Below are positions 21,947 to 30,958 of a DNA stretch of 57,220 bases, piece after piece. This stretch comes from Flavobacteriaceae bacterium UBA1115 (GTDB taxonomy: Bacteria > Bacteroidota > Bacteroidia > Flavobacteriales > Flavobacteriaceae), in assembly GCA_002313325.1 (NCBI GenBank), contig DCBE01000019.1, positions 1 through 57,220 of the forward strand, given 5' to 3'. The position numbers and the translations under genes are program-made. Each line of letters begins with the position of its first letter. Position 1 is the first letter of the stretch. The notes below the pieces were generated by a model. The model searched no databases, was not told where the DNA came from, and saw only the letters and a list, made by a program, of their open reading frames with translations.

Positions 21947-23528
21947 ATTGCTCTTGCAGCTCCCAGTTGGCGCGGACATCTATTAGTGGAGGGAAATGAT
22001 AGACCGCTTCCGGTTTTTGTTTTTTTAGATAGTGACCCGTATCCCACTTGCCATTGGCGTTTTCATCGATACGGACTCTTATGTAGTATTTTTGTGGACT
22101 TAAATAGGCAAAGCGGAACAAACTCTTTTCTTCTGTGACATACATGGAACGCTTTATCTCTTCTTTTTCATCTAATAAATCAATGAAAATGGGAAATGAG
22201 GGTACATTGCCTAAACGCAGTGACAAATTGCCATAGTCTACACGGCTTTTAGTTTTGAGCTTAACCGCAAGGGTGTCATGCGTAACGTCAAAAAAATCAG
22301 TAATGGCACCTGGCAAAAGTTGTAATTGATAATTTTCACTAGGGAAAACATCAAATAGCATTTGAAGCTCGTGCTTGTTGTTTTGCACCAACTTAAATGG
22401 GACACTAACAGAATCTTTATCACGCAGTGAAATAGCATCGACATCAAAGCCTTTTAAGGGCGTATTAGTTTTGATTTTTAGGGTGTCAGCAAGATGTAAA
22501 GTGCCATTTTGCACTACAGTAACTTTGAGCGAATCAGGCTCTGCTTTTCTGATGCGGTACACATAGGACTTTGTCAAGGTGTCGTACTTGAGCGTAAACT
22601 TTAATGAGTCCGTATCAATCCCTCTATACCAATAATACATGGTATCCGTTTCACGATCTCGTGAAACAACAGAAGCAAAAGAGTCAGGCAACTCTCCTTC
22701 TAAAATGATATCAAAATCAGGGCTTCCATTATAGCCAAAGCCCACACGTTGCTTCCCAGCTTGGTAAGCACGGCCAAAAGCAAAACCGGGCTCTTCTTTG
22801 AACAAGGACAGGCAAAATAGGCTGTCGTTAGGCAATGTTATGGGTTCAGATATCACATCGATTTTATCAATCGATGGATCAAACATATAATTTTTTGAGA
22901 CGTCTTTTATAGCAGCCAACAGAAAACGCCCCTCTTTCAGATTGGGAATGGTAAATTCAATAAGACTATCAAGGGTGTTGGTGTAATACAGCGGCTTGTT
23001 CTTAAAAATAACAGAGTCTGTAAAAGTGCTATCCACGGGGTATAACATGACAGAAACAAAGTTTTCGGACTTGCGTGACAAGGCATCCGAAATACGTCCA
23101 CGCAACGTTAAAGAGTCAATGGCTGTTCCGGTTGAAAAAACATAGGAGAAAAAGGATAAGGGATTGCCCTCGTTGTTGTCCACCACACTATCTCCAAAAT
23201 TGAAGGTATAGGTTGTATTTGGCGCAAGGGTGTCCATTAGCGTAACATTAATGTATTTGGCCGCTATGCCTTGCGGTGAAATAATATAAGCACTTTGGTC
23301 AAGTGGTGGAGAAATCACCAGTTGATCCCTTAATTTTTCGAGCTTGATATACTCGTCAAAGTATATACGAATCTCATCGTCTTTGAAGTTGACAGTTTTT
23401 TGTGGTGGATCAGCACGTAGCAGCACTGGAGGCGTTTCGTCTTTGGGACCACCTGTTGGCGAACCACGACGCGCACATTGAACAAATAATGCGCAAATGA
23501 ACAGTAGAACAAAAATACGTTTAAGCAT
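21933..23528 (-). CDS. Ig-like domain lipoprotein (Big_5/SbsA-type)
   Basis: A 531-residue predicted lipoprotein: MLKRIFVLLFICALFVQC gives a lipobox cysteine at 18, followed by ARRGSPTGGPKDETPP. A bacterial Ig-like domain follows at about 30-135, recognised by PPVLLRADPPQKTVNF, IRIYFDEYIKL, and LAPNTTYTFNFGDSVVDNNEGN. The C-terminal part is beta-rich and ends with RVRIDENANGKWDTGHYLKKQKPE, a segment typical of this Bacteroidota family. It is probably anchored in the outer membrane. No enzyme motif is seen. In related genomes it commonly neighbours comF and glyS, as it does here. Confidence 0.82.
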   Translation of the reverse strand: MLKRIFVLLFICALFVQCARRGSPTGGPKDETPPVLLRADPPQKTVNFKDDEIRIYFDEYIKLEKLRDQLVISPPLDQSAYIISPQGIAAKYINVTLMDTLAPNTTYTFNFGDSVVDNNEGNPLSFFSYVFSTGTAIDSLTLRGRISDALSRKSENFVSVMLYPVDSTFTDSVIFKNKPLYYTNTLDSLIEFTIPNLKEGRFLLAAIKDVSKNYMFDPSIDKIDVISEPITLPNDSLFCLSLFKEEPGFAFGRAYQAGKQRVGFGYNGSPDFDIILEGELPDSFASVVSRDRETDTMYYWYRGIDTDSLKFTLKYDTLTKSYVYRIRKAEPDSLKVTVVQNGTLHLADTLKIKTNTPLKGFDVDAISLRDKDSVSVPFKLVQNNKHELQMLFDVFPSENYQLQLLPGAITDFFDVTHDTLAVKLKTKSRVDYGNLSLRLGNVPSFPIFIDLLDEKEEIKRSMYVTEEKSLFRFAYLSPQKYYIRVRIDENANGKWDTGHYLKKQKPEAVYHFPPLIDVRANWELQEQFMLE

Positions 23529-23570
23529 GTCACAAAATAACGACTATTTTCTTGCTTTCGGAAGAATGTT

Positions 23571-24200
23571 TTACGCATGGGCCATTACGATTACCGAAAT
23601 TTTTTGGGTGGTTTGTTCAAGTAGCGCATTTCCATAGGCGTTTAGTGTCACTACCGTAGTAATCACATCATCGACCAATAACAAGTGTCTATAGTGCGTA
23701 TCGATTTCAACATAAAAAAGCATTTTTAATCTCTTTCAAGCGCTTTTTCTACTCATGCGCACCAATGTTTTGGTTTCGTTTTTTCGCAACTGCATATTGC
23801 TGAGAAATGGCACTCCAAGTTCCTTTGCCCAATATTGCCTAAAACGTGCACTTTGATTGTAACCCCGCTGTTTTTCTCGCCTTGGGTGTAGCGGAACAGA
23901 AACTACAGCATTACACTGCATTAGTAAATGTTGTTGTGGCAGCAACGCATAACATTGCTTGGCCATCCAATCTCCTACTTTAGGTTTGCTTTGATATTTG
24001 GGCGTGCGCAACATCTTTTGAATGGGATTATTTGGAAAAAATAAAAAGATGTGTAAGCACTTTCTATTGGGTGGTGTTGCCGCATCATCAGTTTGAGGGG
24101 ATAGTTTTTATCCCCTTCTAAATAGGATTTGGGCAGTTGAGATTGGCAATACACATACAGCCATTGGTGCTTTTTTGGCAAGGAAAGTCCACATCACCAT
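23571..24200 (-). pseudogene. comF: Decayed comF (competence-type phosphoribosyltransferase family)
   Basis: Pieces of one ComF protein lie in several frames. The 5' part gives CQSQLP and HPIESAYTSFYFF (frame open 24181-23975). A shift then leads to KPKVGDWMAKQCY and VVSVPLHPRREKQRGYNQSARF (frame open 24014-23736). This stops at a TGA at 23736-23738 after MSRKSA. The 3' part, HLLLVDDVITTVVTLNAYGNALLEQ, ends with VMAHA at the TAA at 23571-23573. Around 23715-23740 the expected residues are scattered over three frames, so several indels are present. The PRPP loop normally reads VDDVITTGAT; here TG has become TV. The 5' boundary is approximate. The upstream zinc-finger cysteines are not clearly preserved. 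Confidence 0.8.
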
Positions 24201-24288
24201 CAACACTGTTGAAACTATACAGAAAGTAAATCCTGGAGCATAGTAAAAGGTTAAGCGGTTCCGAAGGTTTAAATTACGAAACTTATCC

Positions 24289-24296
24289 TATTTTTG
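24289..24296 (+). promoter_or_regulatory. -7 element TATTTTTG for glyQS
   Basis: TATTTTTG is followed by exactly four bases (CCCC) and the ATG at 24301, so the mRNA is probably leaderless. No -33 TTG is obvious. Confidence 0.6.
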
Positions 24297-24300
24297 CCCC

Positions 24301-25833
24301 ATGGCAAATCAAGAGCTATTCAAAAAAGTATTGTCCCATGCCAAGGAGTATGGGTTTGTTTTCCCTTCTAGTGAAATTTACGACGGACTTAGCGCTGTAT
24401 ATGACTATGGTCAACAAGGTGTAGCACTTAAAAAAAACCTTCGCGACTATTGGTGGAAAGCCATGGTACAACTCAATGACAATATTGTAGGCTTGGATGC
24501 AGCTATAATGATGCACCCAACCACTTGGAAGGCATCTGGTCATGTGGATGCCTTCAACGATCCGCTTATTGATAACAAGGATTCTCAAAAACGCTACCGC
24601 GCAGATGTGTTGGTGGAGGACTATGTGGGCAAGCTAGACACCAAAATTGAAAAGGAAGTGACGAAAGCTGCCAAACGTTTTGGCGATGCTTTTGATAAAA
24701 CCCAATTTTTGATCACCAATCCAAGAGTGGTTGGCTATAAAGAAAAAGGAGCTGCCATACAAAAGCGTTTGGGCAAGTCCTTGGAAAATCAAGACCTAGC
24801 AGATGTCAAGTCACTAATTGAAGAACTGGAGATTGTATGCCCTGTTTCGGGTTCTAAAAACTGGACGGAGGTCAAGCAATTTAACCTTATGTTTGGCACC
24901 AAGCTTGGCGCATCCACCGAAAGTGCAACAGAAATTTATTTACGTCCCGAAACCGCACAAGGAATTTTTTTAAACTTTTTAAACGTACAGAAAACAGGCC
25001 GCATGAAACTACCCTTTGGGATTGCCCAAACGGGGAAGGCTTTTCGCAACGAAATTGTTGCGCGGCAGTTTATTTTCCGCATGCGTGAATTTGAACAAAT
25101 GGAAATGCAGTTTTTTATTCCGCCCGGCACCCAAAAAGAGTGGTATGCCCACTGGAAAGAAACCCGTCTGAAATGGCACCACTCGTTAGGTTTAGGTGAG
25201 GACAATTACCGCTTTCACGACCACGAAAAATTGGCACACTATGCCGATGCCGCTTGTGATATTGAGTTCAAGTTTCCCTTTGGATTTAAGGAGTTGGAAG
25301 GCATACACTCCAGAACAGACTTTGATTTGACAAGTCACGAGGAATTTTCAGGAAAAAAACTACAGTACTTTGATCCGGAGCGTCAGGAAAACTACGTGCC
25401 TTATGTGTTGGAAACTTCTATTGGGTTAGATCGATTGTTCTTGGCGGTATTTTCAAATTCCTTACAAGAAGAAACCCTTGAAGACGGTTCTACCAGAACA
25501 GTTTTACGCTTACCAGCAGTAGTGGCACCTACCAAAGTAGCGGTATTGCCTTTGGTCAAAAAAGACGGTTTGCCCGATATTGCCAAATCTTTTGTGGATG
25601 AACTTAAATGGGACATGATGGTTGCTTATGATGAGAAAGATGCTGTTGGCCGCCGCTACAGACGACAAGATGCTTTGGGCACGCCCTTTTGTATTACGGT
25701 CGATCACCAAACCTTAGAAGATCAAACGGTAACCATTCGCTATCGTGATAGCATGGCACAAGAACGCTTGACCCTAGCAGAAGCTAAAGCTAAAATCTTA
25801 AAAACAATTGCTTTTGAAAATTGGTTAATTTAG
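24301..25833 (+). CDS. glyQS: Glycine--tRNA ligase (single-chain, class II)
   Basis: A 510-residue eukaryote-like homodimeric glycyl-tRNA synthetase. The N terminus has the family signature FPSSEIYDGLSAVYDYGQQG near residue 20. The class II motifs are present: motif 2 around FRNEIVARQFIFRMREFEQME and motif 3 around ETSIGLDRLFLA. The C-terminal anticodon-binding domain begins near KVAVLPLVKKDGL and includes VGRRYRRQDALGTPFC. It charges tRNA-Gly in the cytosol. The start ATG at 24301 directly follows the -7 element. The gene is complete and of normal length. Confidence 0.95.
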   Translation: MANQELFKKVLSHAKEYGFVFPSSEIYDGLSAVYDYGQQGVALKKNLRDYWWKAMVQLNDNIVGLDAAIMMHPTTWKASGHVDAFNDPLIDNKDSQKRYRADVLVEDYVGKLDTKIEKEVTKAAKRFGDAFDKTQFLITNPRVVGYKEKGAAIQKRLGKSLENQDLADVKSLIEELEIVCPVSGSKNWTEVKQFNLMFGTKLGASTESATEIYLRPETAQGIFLNFLNVQKTGRMKLPFGIAQTGKAFRNEIVARQFIFRMREFEQMEMQFFIPPGTQKEWYAHWKETRLKWHHSLGLGEDNYRFHDHEKLAHYADAACDIEFKFPFGFKELEGIHSRTDFDLTSHEEFSGKKLQYFDPERQENYVPYVLETSIGLDRLFLAVFSNSLQEETLEDGSTRTVLRLPAVVAPTKVAVLPLVKKDGLPDIAKSFVDELKWDMMVAYDEKDAVGRRYRRQDALGTPFCITVDHQTLEDQTVTIRYRDSMAQERLTLAEAKAKILKTIAFENWLI

Positions 25834-25837
25834 AAGT

Positions 25838-26377
25838 TTAAAACTTCTTCCCAACAACAATTCCTATTGGCGTATGGGCTTCATGGGAAGTTTCTGTTGC
25901 ATAACGAGCTAGCCCTGCAAACAATTCAAATGAAAAACCATTAGTGGTAACCCATTTTTGACCAATTGTCATACCAAGAGATATTTGAAGAGACTCATTT
26001 TCAACAGAGGCAAAAGAACTGAAGCCCTCTACAAAAAAACCTCTTGCACCATATTCTTCAAAATTGTAAAAGTAAAATCTATAGTAAGGATTTATAGCAA
26101 ATTTCCTATCAGTTAAAAGATCATAGTCTACTGCATTTATAAACATTGACAAGCCAAGACTATTAGACTTATTCAATATTTTTTTCATAAAATATATTAA
26201 TGTCTTCTACAACTAAAAAACTTAGAGCATTTAATCTAATTTCATTATCACCCTTTGATATGTGGCTTCTAAAGACGAATCCTTTACAACTGCTACCTTA
26301 ACTACCTTTTTTTCTTCTTGAGAAAACCCATAAAAAGCAGTTAAAAATATTATCGATTGGAAGATAATTTTTTTCAT
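25838..26377 (-). pseudogene. Frameshifted DUF3575-like outer-membrane protein gene
   Basis: Three frames encode successive parts of one small beta-barrel protein. Part 1 starts at 26377 with a signal peptide (MKKIIFQSIIFLTAFYGFSQ) and stops at 26231. Part 2, KGDNEIRLNALSFLVVEDINIFYEK, follows in another frame. Part 3 is open from 26188 to 25838 and gives SLGLSMFINAVDYD, INPYYRFYFYNFEEYG, GFFVEGFSSF and GQKWVTTNGFSFELFAG, ending in VVGKKF. The second shift falls at a run of seven T at 26179-26185; six would restore the frame. The order and motifs match DUF3575-type proteins as I remember them. A single sequencing error could explain one shift but not easily both. Confidence 0.72.
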
Positions 26378-26396
26378 TCGAATAATAATTGGTTAG

Positions 26397-26428
26397 TTGC
26401 CAATGTAGCTATTTTTCATGTATTTTAG
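26397..26428 (+). promoter_or_regulatory. Possible promoter TTG-N21-TATTTTAG for exonuclease III
   Basis: TTG at 26397-26399, a 21-base spacer and TATTTTAG at 26421-26428 resemble the -33/-7 consensus with one mismatch (A for T). The -7 element is 5 bases before the ATG at 26434. Confidence 0.4.
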
Positions 26429-26433
26429 CATAG

Positions 26434-27198
26434 ATGAACATCATTTCCTACAATGTAAACGGTATTCGCGCAGCCATCAAAAAAGGTTTTTTGGATTGGT
26501 TGCAGCACGCCAACCCAGACGTATTATGCCTCCAAGAGACCAAAGCACAGCCTGATCAATTAGACCTCAGCGTATTTGAAGCAGCGGGCTACCCCTACTG
26601 CTACTGGTTTTCAGCTCAAAAGAAAGGTTACAGCTCTGTTGCGGTATTGTGCAAAGAAGAACCAAGGCATGCTGCCTATGGCACAGGCATAGATTATATG
26701 GATGTTGAAGGGCGTAATTTGCGTGTCGATTTTGAAGATGTTTCTGTGATGAGCCTCTACTTGCCTTCGGGGACCAATCCCGACCGATTGGCGTATAAGT
26801 TTACGTACATGGACGATTTTCAAGCCTATATTGATGAATTAAAAAAAGAATTACCCAACTTAGTAATCTGTGGCGATTACAATATTTGCCACGAAGCCAT
26901 TGATATACACGACCCGGTACGCAATGCCAAGGTTTCGGGCTTTTTACCTGAGGAGCGAAGCTGGCTAGACGACTTTATAAAAAGCGGTTTTGTGGACTCG
27001 TTCCGACACCTAAACACCGCACCGCACAATTACAGTTGGTGGAGTTATCGCGCCAATTCAAGGGCCAACAACAAAGGCTGGCGTATTGACTACGCCATGG
27101 TAAGCGAGCCCCTCAAGGCAAAAATAACAAGAGCATACATACTTCCCCAAGCTGTCCATTCTGACCACTGTCCTGTTGGCGTAACCTTAGATTTATAA
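26434..27198 (+). CDS. xth: Exodeoxyribonuclease III
   Basis: A 254-residue AP endonuclease/exonuclease III of the EEP superfamily. Metal and catalytic motifs are LQETKAQPDQ near residue 35, the SLYLPSG segment, GDYNICHEAIDIHDP near residue 147, WWSYRA, WRIDYAMVS near residue 218, and the terminal HSDHCPV. It cuts at abasic sites and trims 3' ends in base excision repair. It lies 11 bases before the aldo/keto reductase gene and may be cotranscribed with it. Confidence 0.94.
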   Translation: MNIISYNVNGIRAAIKKGFLDWLQHANPDVLCLQETKAQPDQLDLSVFEAAGYPYCYWFSAQKKGYSSVAVLCKEEPRHAAYGTGIDYMDVEGRNLRVDFEDVSVMSLYLPSGTNPDRLAYKFTYMDDFQAYIDELKKELPNLVICGDYNICHEAIDIHDPVRNAKVSGFLPEERSWLDDFIKSGFVDSFRHLNTAPHNYSWWSYRANSRANNKGWRIDYAMVSEPLKAKITRAYILPQAVHSDHCPVGVTLDL

Positions 27199-27209
27199 GC
27201 AACACATAG

Positions 27210-28247
27210 ATGAAATACACCACCATTCCATATACCGATATTCGGGTGAGTAAAATTTGCCTGGGCACCATGACTTGGGGCAACCAAAACACCCCATCCG
27301 AGGGTTTTGAACAAATGGATTATGCCCTAGACGCCAGAGTTAACTTTTTTGATACCGCCGAACTTTATCCTGTCCCTGCCACAGCAGACACCTATGCTGA
27401 TACCGAGCGCATCATGGGCGACTGGTTTGCCACACGAAAGAATAGAGATAAAGTAGTTTTGGCAACTAAAATTGCTGGGCCTGGCGCCTATACCGCGCAT
27501 ATCCGCACCACAGGTTACACACCTGATAGTATAGGCGAGGCTCTTGAAGGTAGTCTAAAAAGATTGCAAACAGATTATATAGATCTCTATCAATTGCATT
27601 GGCCAGAGCGCAATGCCAATTTCTTTGGCAAACGAGACTATTTTCCTGAAACAGCTGAGCAATGGGAGGAAAATTTTCAAGAGATTTTGGAAACACTTCA
27701 TCAATTTGTACAACAAGGAAAAATTAGGCATGTCGGTTTGTCGAACGAAACACCCTGGGCTTCGATGAAATACATTTCTTTAGCTGAGCAAAAGGATTTA
27801 CCCCGAATGAAAACTATACAAAATCCGTATTCGCTGCTTAACCGGACTTTTGAGGTAGGCAATGCGGAGGTAGCCCATCGTGAGCAGTTGGGATTACTGG
27901 CATATTCGCCATTGGCGTTTGGTTTGCTGTCTGGAAAATATCGAAACGGACAGTTACCCGAAAACAGCCGTTTAAAACTATTTCCGCGTATGGCGCGTTA
28001 CAACAGCGATCAATCACGTGACGCCACAGAAGCCTATGCGGCGATTGCTGAAAAGCACAATCTTACGCTGACGCAGCTTTCGTTGGCATTTGTTACCGAC
28101 CGCCCTTTTGTAACTTCTAATATTATTGGTGCGACCACCATGGAACAACTCAAGGAAAATATTGGATCGGCAGAAATCACACTTTCACAAGAAATTTTGG
28201 ACGAAATTAATGCGGTACATGGACGTATACCCAACCCAGCACCTTAA
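27210..28247 (+). CDS. NAD(P)H-dependent aldo/keto reductase (Tas-like)
   Basis: A 345-residue aldo/keto reductase with a TIM-barrel fold. The catalytic tetrad is visible: aspartate and tyrosine in FFDTAELYP near residue 48, lysine in VVLATKIAGP near residue 83, and histidine in YQLHWPER near residue 128. The C-terminal cofactor segment includes SNIIGATTMEQLKENI. The 50-loop VPATADTYADTERIMGDWF resembles E. coli Tas. The substrate is unknown. Its stop overlaps the convergent radA stop by four bases. Confidence 0.88.
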   Translation: MKYTTIPYTDIRVSKICLGTMTWGNQNTPSEGFEQMDYALDARVNFFDTAELYPVPATADTYADTERIMGDWFATRKNRDKVVLATKIAGPGAYTAHIRTTGYTPDSIGEALEGSLKRLQTDYIDLYQLHWPERNANFFGKRDYFPETAEQWEENFQEILETLHQFVQQGKIRHVGLSNETPWASMKYISLAEQKDLPRMKTIQNPYSLLNRTFEVGNAEVAHREQLGLLAYSPLAFGLLSGKYRNGQLPENSRLKLFPRMARYNSDQSRDATEAYAAIAEKHNLTLTQLSLAFVTDRPFVTSNIIGATTMEQLKENIGSAEITLSQEILDEINAVHGRIPNPAP

Positions 28248-29593
28248 AATAAATGCAACACCAGTTCTTGAACGGTCGTTAGTCGAACAACCTCCAATCC
28301 TTTGGGTGAGGAGGTTACTTTTTGCGCCACTACCATACGCTCAAAGCCCAGTTTGACGGCTTCTTGCATACGCTGTTCCATTTTAGGGACGTTGCGCAAC
28401 TCACCTGAAAGCCCCACCTCGGCAGCAAACGTATAGCCCTTTGGAATGGCTAAATCCAAGCTACTGGACAGTATGGCAACCATTACTGCTAAGTCTAAGC
28501 CCGGGTCGTCGAGACGGATACCTCCAGCAAGGTTTAGAAATACATCCTTTGCACCTAGCTGAAAGCCGGCACGTTTTTCGAGTACGGCAAGTAGCATGTT
28601 TAGGCGTTTGTTGTCAAAGCCTGTACTGCTGCGCTGTGGTGTACCATAAACGGCAGAACTCACCAGCGCTTGCACTTCGATAAGCATGGGGCGGATGCCC
28701 TCTACCGTTGCGCCTATGGCATGACCGCTAAGGCCTGCACTTTCGGCAGAAATGAGTAGAGCACTTGGATTGGAAACGCCCAAAAGCCCTTCTTGCGCCA
28801 TTTTATAAATTCCGAGTTCGGCAGTGGTACCAAATCGGTTTTTATGCGCACGTAAAATGCGATACACATGATTGCGATCGCCTTCAAAGTGCAGCACGGT
28901 ATCGACCATGTGTTCCAAAACTTTGGGCCCTGCAATAGCCCCATCTTTGGTAATATGACCCACCAGAAAAACAGGTGTTTGGGTGTTTTTGGCAAATTGG
29001 ATCAGTTCGGCCGCACAGGCACGTATTTGCGGTACGCTGCCTGCGGTGCTGTCCAACACATTAGAATGTAGGGTTTGTATGGAGTCGATGACCACCAAGG
29101 TGGGTTTTAGCGTTCCCAAGTGGTGTAGAAGCGATTGGGTGTTGGTTTCGGTCAGTAAAAAACACTCGCTGGATTCTTCGCTTACGCGGGCACTGCGTAA
29201 TTTGATTTGCTGTTCGCTTTCCTCACCAGAGACATAAACTACCTTTCCCTTAACAGCAAGTGCTGCTTGTAACAATAAGGTAGATTTTCCAATGCCTGGT
29301 TCCCCGCCAACAAGCATCACAGAGCCAGGGACAATTCCCCCACCAAGTACACGGTCTAGTTCCACATCTCCAGATGATATCCGTGCGATGGCATCAACGG
29401 CAACGTCTTGAATACGTACGGGTTTTGCCTTTTGTGTGCTTCTGCTATCTTGCCACGTAGCCGTGGCTTTGGGTTTTTCTAGCACTTCTTCTTGAAGGGT
29501 GTTCCATGCCTTGCAGGAGCTGCATTGTCCTTGCCACTGGGCATGTTGATGACCACAGTTGGTACAGAAAAAAGCTTTTTTGACTTTTACCAT
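28244..29593 (-). CDS. radA: DNA repair protein RadA (Sms)
   Basis: A 449-residue RadA. An N-terminal C4 zinc finger, CTNCGHQHAQWQGQCSSC, occupies residues 10-27. A RecA-like ATPase core follows with Walker A GEPGIGKST near residue 97 and the RadA-specific KNRFG motif near residue 252. The C-terminal Lon-protease-like domain starts near residue 285 and lacks the protease catalytic pair. RadA drives branch migration in recombination. It is the last gene of a panD-flippase-radA cluster, 16 bases after the flippase-like gene. Confidence 0.94.
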   Translation of the reverse strand: MVKVKKAFFCTNCGHQHAQWQGQCSSCKAWNTLQEEVLEKPKATATWQDSRSTQKAKPVRIQDVAVDAIARISSGDVELDRVLGGGIVPGSVMLVGGEPGIGKSTLLLQAALAVKGKVVYVSGEESEQQIKLRSARVSEESSECFLLTETNTQSLLHHLGTLKPTLVVIDSIQTLHSNVLDSTAGSVPQIRACAAELIQFAKNTQTPVFLVGHITKDGAIAGPKVLEHMVDTVLHFEGDRNHVYRILRAHKNRFGTTAELGIYKMAQEGLLGVSNPSALLISAESAGLSGHAIGATVEGIRPMLIEVQALVSSAVYGTPQRSSTGFDNKRLNMLLAVLEKRAGFQLGAKDVFLNLAGGIRLDDPGLDLAVMVAILSSSLDLAIPKGYTFAAEVGLSGELRNVPKMEQRMQEAVKLGFERMVVAQKVTSSPKGLEVVRLTTVQELVLHLF

Positions 29594-29609
29594 GAGGTGA
29601 AGCTAACTA

Positions 29610-30566
29610 TTATTTTTTGGACAAAACAGGCAGTAACAAAAAAGATAGACTACCAAAGATCACGACCATTGCGGTTTGCCCGGTCCACATCACCCAACCA
29701 AAAGCTAGCGCTTGTAGGTACGGAATATTAAAAGCCTGTAGCACCGCTGCCACAGCTATGGGGTATAAACCAATACCGCCATTGGTGGCAGACATAGCAA
29801 AACCACCGGCTAAAAATGCGGGAATTAAGGCCGAAAACGACAAACCGCTTGTTTCTGGCAAGGCTAAGGTAACCACCCAAAACATCATCAAATACATCGC
29901 CCAGATAAAAAGTGTATGGCCGACAAAAGCCCATTTGCCCTTGATTGCTCTAATGGAAAGCATGCCTTGCCACAAGCCTGTAAAAAAGCGTATAATTTTC
30001 ACAGCCAAAGCGTGCTGTGATTGTTTAAGATGGCGGGTGCCCAAGAAAAACACGGAAGCGGCAAGTACCATCCAGACAATCAACATGCCGTTTAAAGATG
30101 GATTGCCAATAACTTCTAGCAACAACTCCCCTTGCAAAACAAAGCCCAGTCCAATGAGCGAAAAGAGCATAACAAGGTCAATGATACGTTCGGTAACAAT
30201 GGTACCAAAGCTTTTTTCAAAAGGCACACCGACATAGGTAGTAAGGGCCGTTGCACGCAACACTTCTCCAGAACGTGGAATACCTAGATTCGAAAAATAC
30301 GAAATCATTACAATGAGTATTCGCATCATAAATGTGGGTCGATAGCCCAATGGGCGGAGTAAATAGCTCCAGCGATAAGCACGCGAAAGGTGGCTAAATG
30401 CCCCAAACACCAAGGATAAAAACACAAACCTTAAATCAGCTTGTTTGATGGATGCAATAATTTGGTGACGGTCTGCTTCAGAAGTATTGGCAAATGATAA
30501 GTAAACAAGGTATATGCCCAATCCCAGGGGGACAATATTTTTTAGAGTCTTTAAAAATTTGGACAT
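29610..30566 (-). CDS. Lysylphosphatidylglycerol synthase TM-like (flippase-like) membrane protein
   Basis: A 318-residue polytopic membrane protein with about eight hydrophobic segments. Conserved family features are the LRPLGYRPTFMMRILIVMISYFSNLGIPRSGEVLRA region near residue 75 and FGTIVTERIIDLVMLF near residue 125. It belongs to the UPF0104/LPG_synthase_TM family, which contains the membrane part of MprF and many stand-alone proteins of unknown role. No synthase domain is attached. A lipid transport role is family inference only. It lies between panD and radA with gaps of 5 and 16 bases. Confidence 0.83.
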   Translation of the reverse strand: MSKFLKTLKNIVPLGLGIYLVYLSFANTSEADRHQIIASIKQADLRFVFLSLVFGAFSHLSRAYRWSYLLRPLGYRPTFMMRILIVMISYFSNLGIPRSGEVLRATALTTYVGVPFEKSFGTIVTERIIDLVMLFSLIGLGFVLQGELLLEVIGNPSLNGMLIVWMVLAASVFFLGTRHLKQSQHALAVKIIRFFTGLWQGMLSIRAIKGKWAFVGHTLFIWAMYLMMFWVVTLALPETSGLSFSALIPAFLAGGFAMSATNGGIGLYPIAVAAVLQAFNIPYLQALAFGWVMWTGQTAMVVIFGSLSFLLLPVLSKK

Positions 30567-30571
30567 GACAG

Positions 30572-30922
30572 TTAAACGAGGGTGTTGGTCGCTGCGTCAG
30601 GGAAAATAAGCGTAGGGCGAAAGGCTTTAGCTGCGTCAACGCTCATGCTTGCATAGCTGATGATGAGGATGACATCGCCTTTTTGAACCTTACGTGCAGC
30701 GGGACCGTTTAGTGTAATTTCACCTGTATTTTTCGCACCTTCAATGACATAGGTTTCTAAGCGCTCGCCATTGTTTACATTGACCACTTGTACTTTCTCA
30801 CCTGCCACAATACTGGCGGCATCCATTAATGCACGGTCAATGGTAATACTGCCGATATAATCAAGTTCAGCCCCCGTAACGGTTACGCGGTGGATTTTAG
30901 ATTTTAAAACCTCAATTGTCAT
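30572..30922 (-). CDS. panD: Aspartate 1-decarboxylase
   Basis: A 116-residue pyruvoyl-dependent decarboxylase. The self-cleavage site is Gly24-Ser25 in YIGSITID; Ser25 becomes the pyruvoyl group. It makes beta-alanine from aspartate for pantothenate. The conserved NGERLETYVIEG and NGPAARKVQKGD segments are intact. It follows panC in the same direction but has its own promoter in the gap and a likely leaderless start. Confidence 0.94.
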   Translation of the reverse strand: MTIEVLKSKIHRVTVTGAELDYIGSITIDRALMDAASIVAGEKVQVVNVNNGERLETYVIEGAKNTGEITLNGPAARKVQKGDVILIISYASMSVDAAKAFRPTLIFPDAATNTLV

Positions 30923-30926
30923 GGGA

Positions 30927-30958
30927 CAAATGTACTTATTTTAATGCGATATTGTCAA
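30927..30958 (-). promoter_or_regulatory. Promoter TTG-N21-TACATTTG for panD
   Basis: On the minus strand TTG (30958-30956) and TACATTTG (30934-30927) are 21 bases apart. The -33 element lies inside the end of panC. Four bases (TCCC) separate the -7 element from the panD ATG at 30922. Confidence 0.65.

Noticed and set aside
25833..25847. Palindrome GAAGTTTAAAACTTC at the end of glyQS
   Set aside because: It is a perfect short inverted repeat but AT-rich and without a T run on either strand, so it was not called a terminator.
29617..30237. 206-codon open frame antisense to the flippase-like gene
   Set aside because: The opposite strand encodes a family-typical membrane protein with proper start and spacing. 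The antisense frame has Lys/Pro-rich, Met-scattered composition with no recognisable domain.
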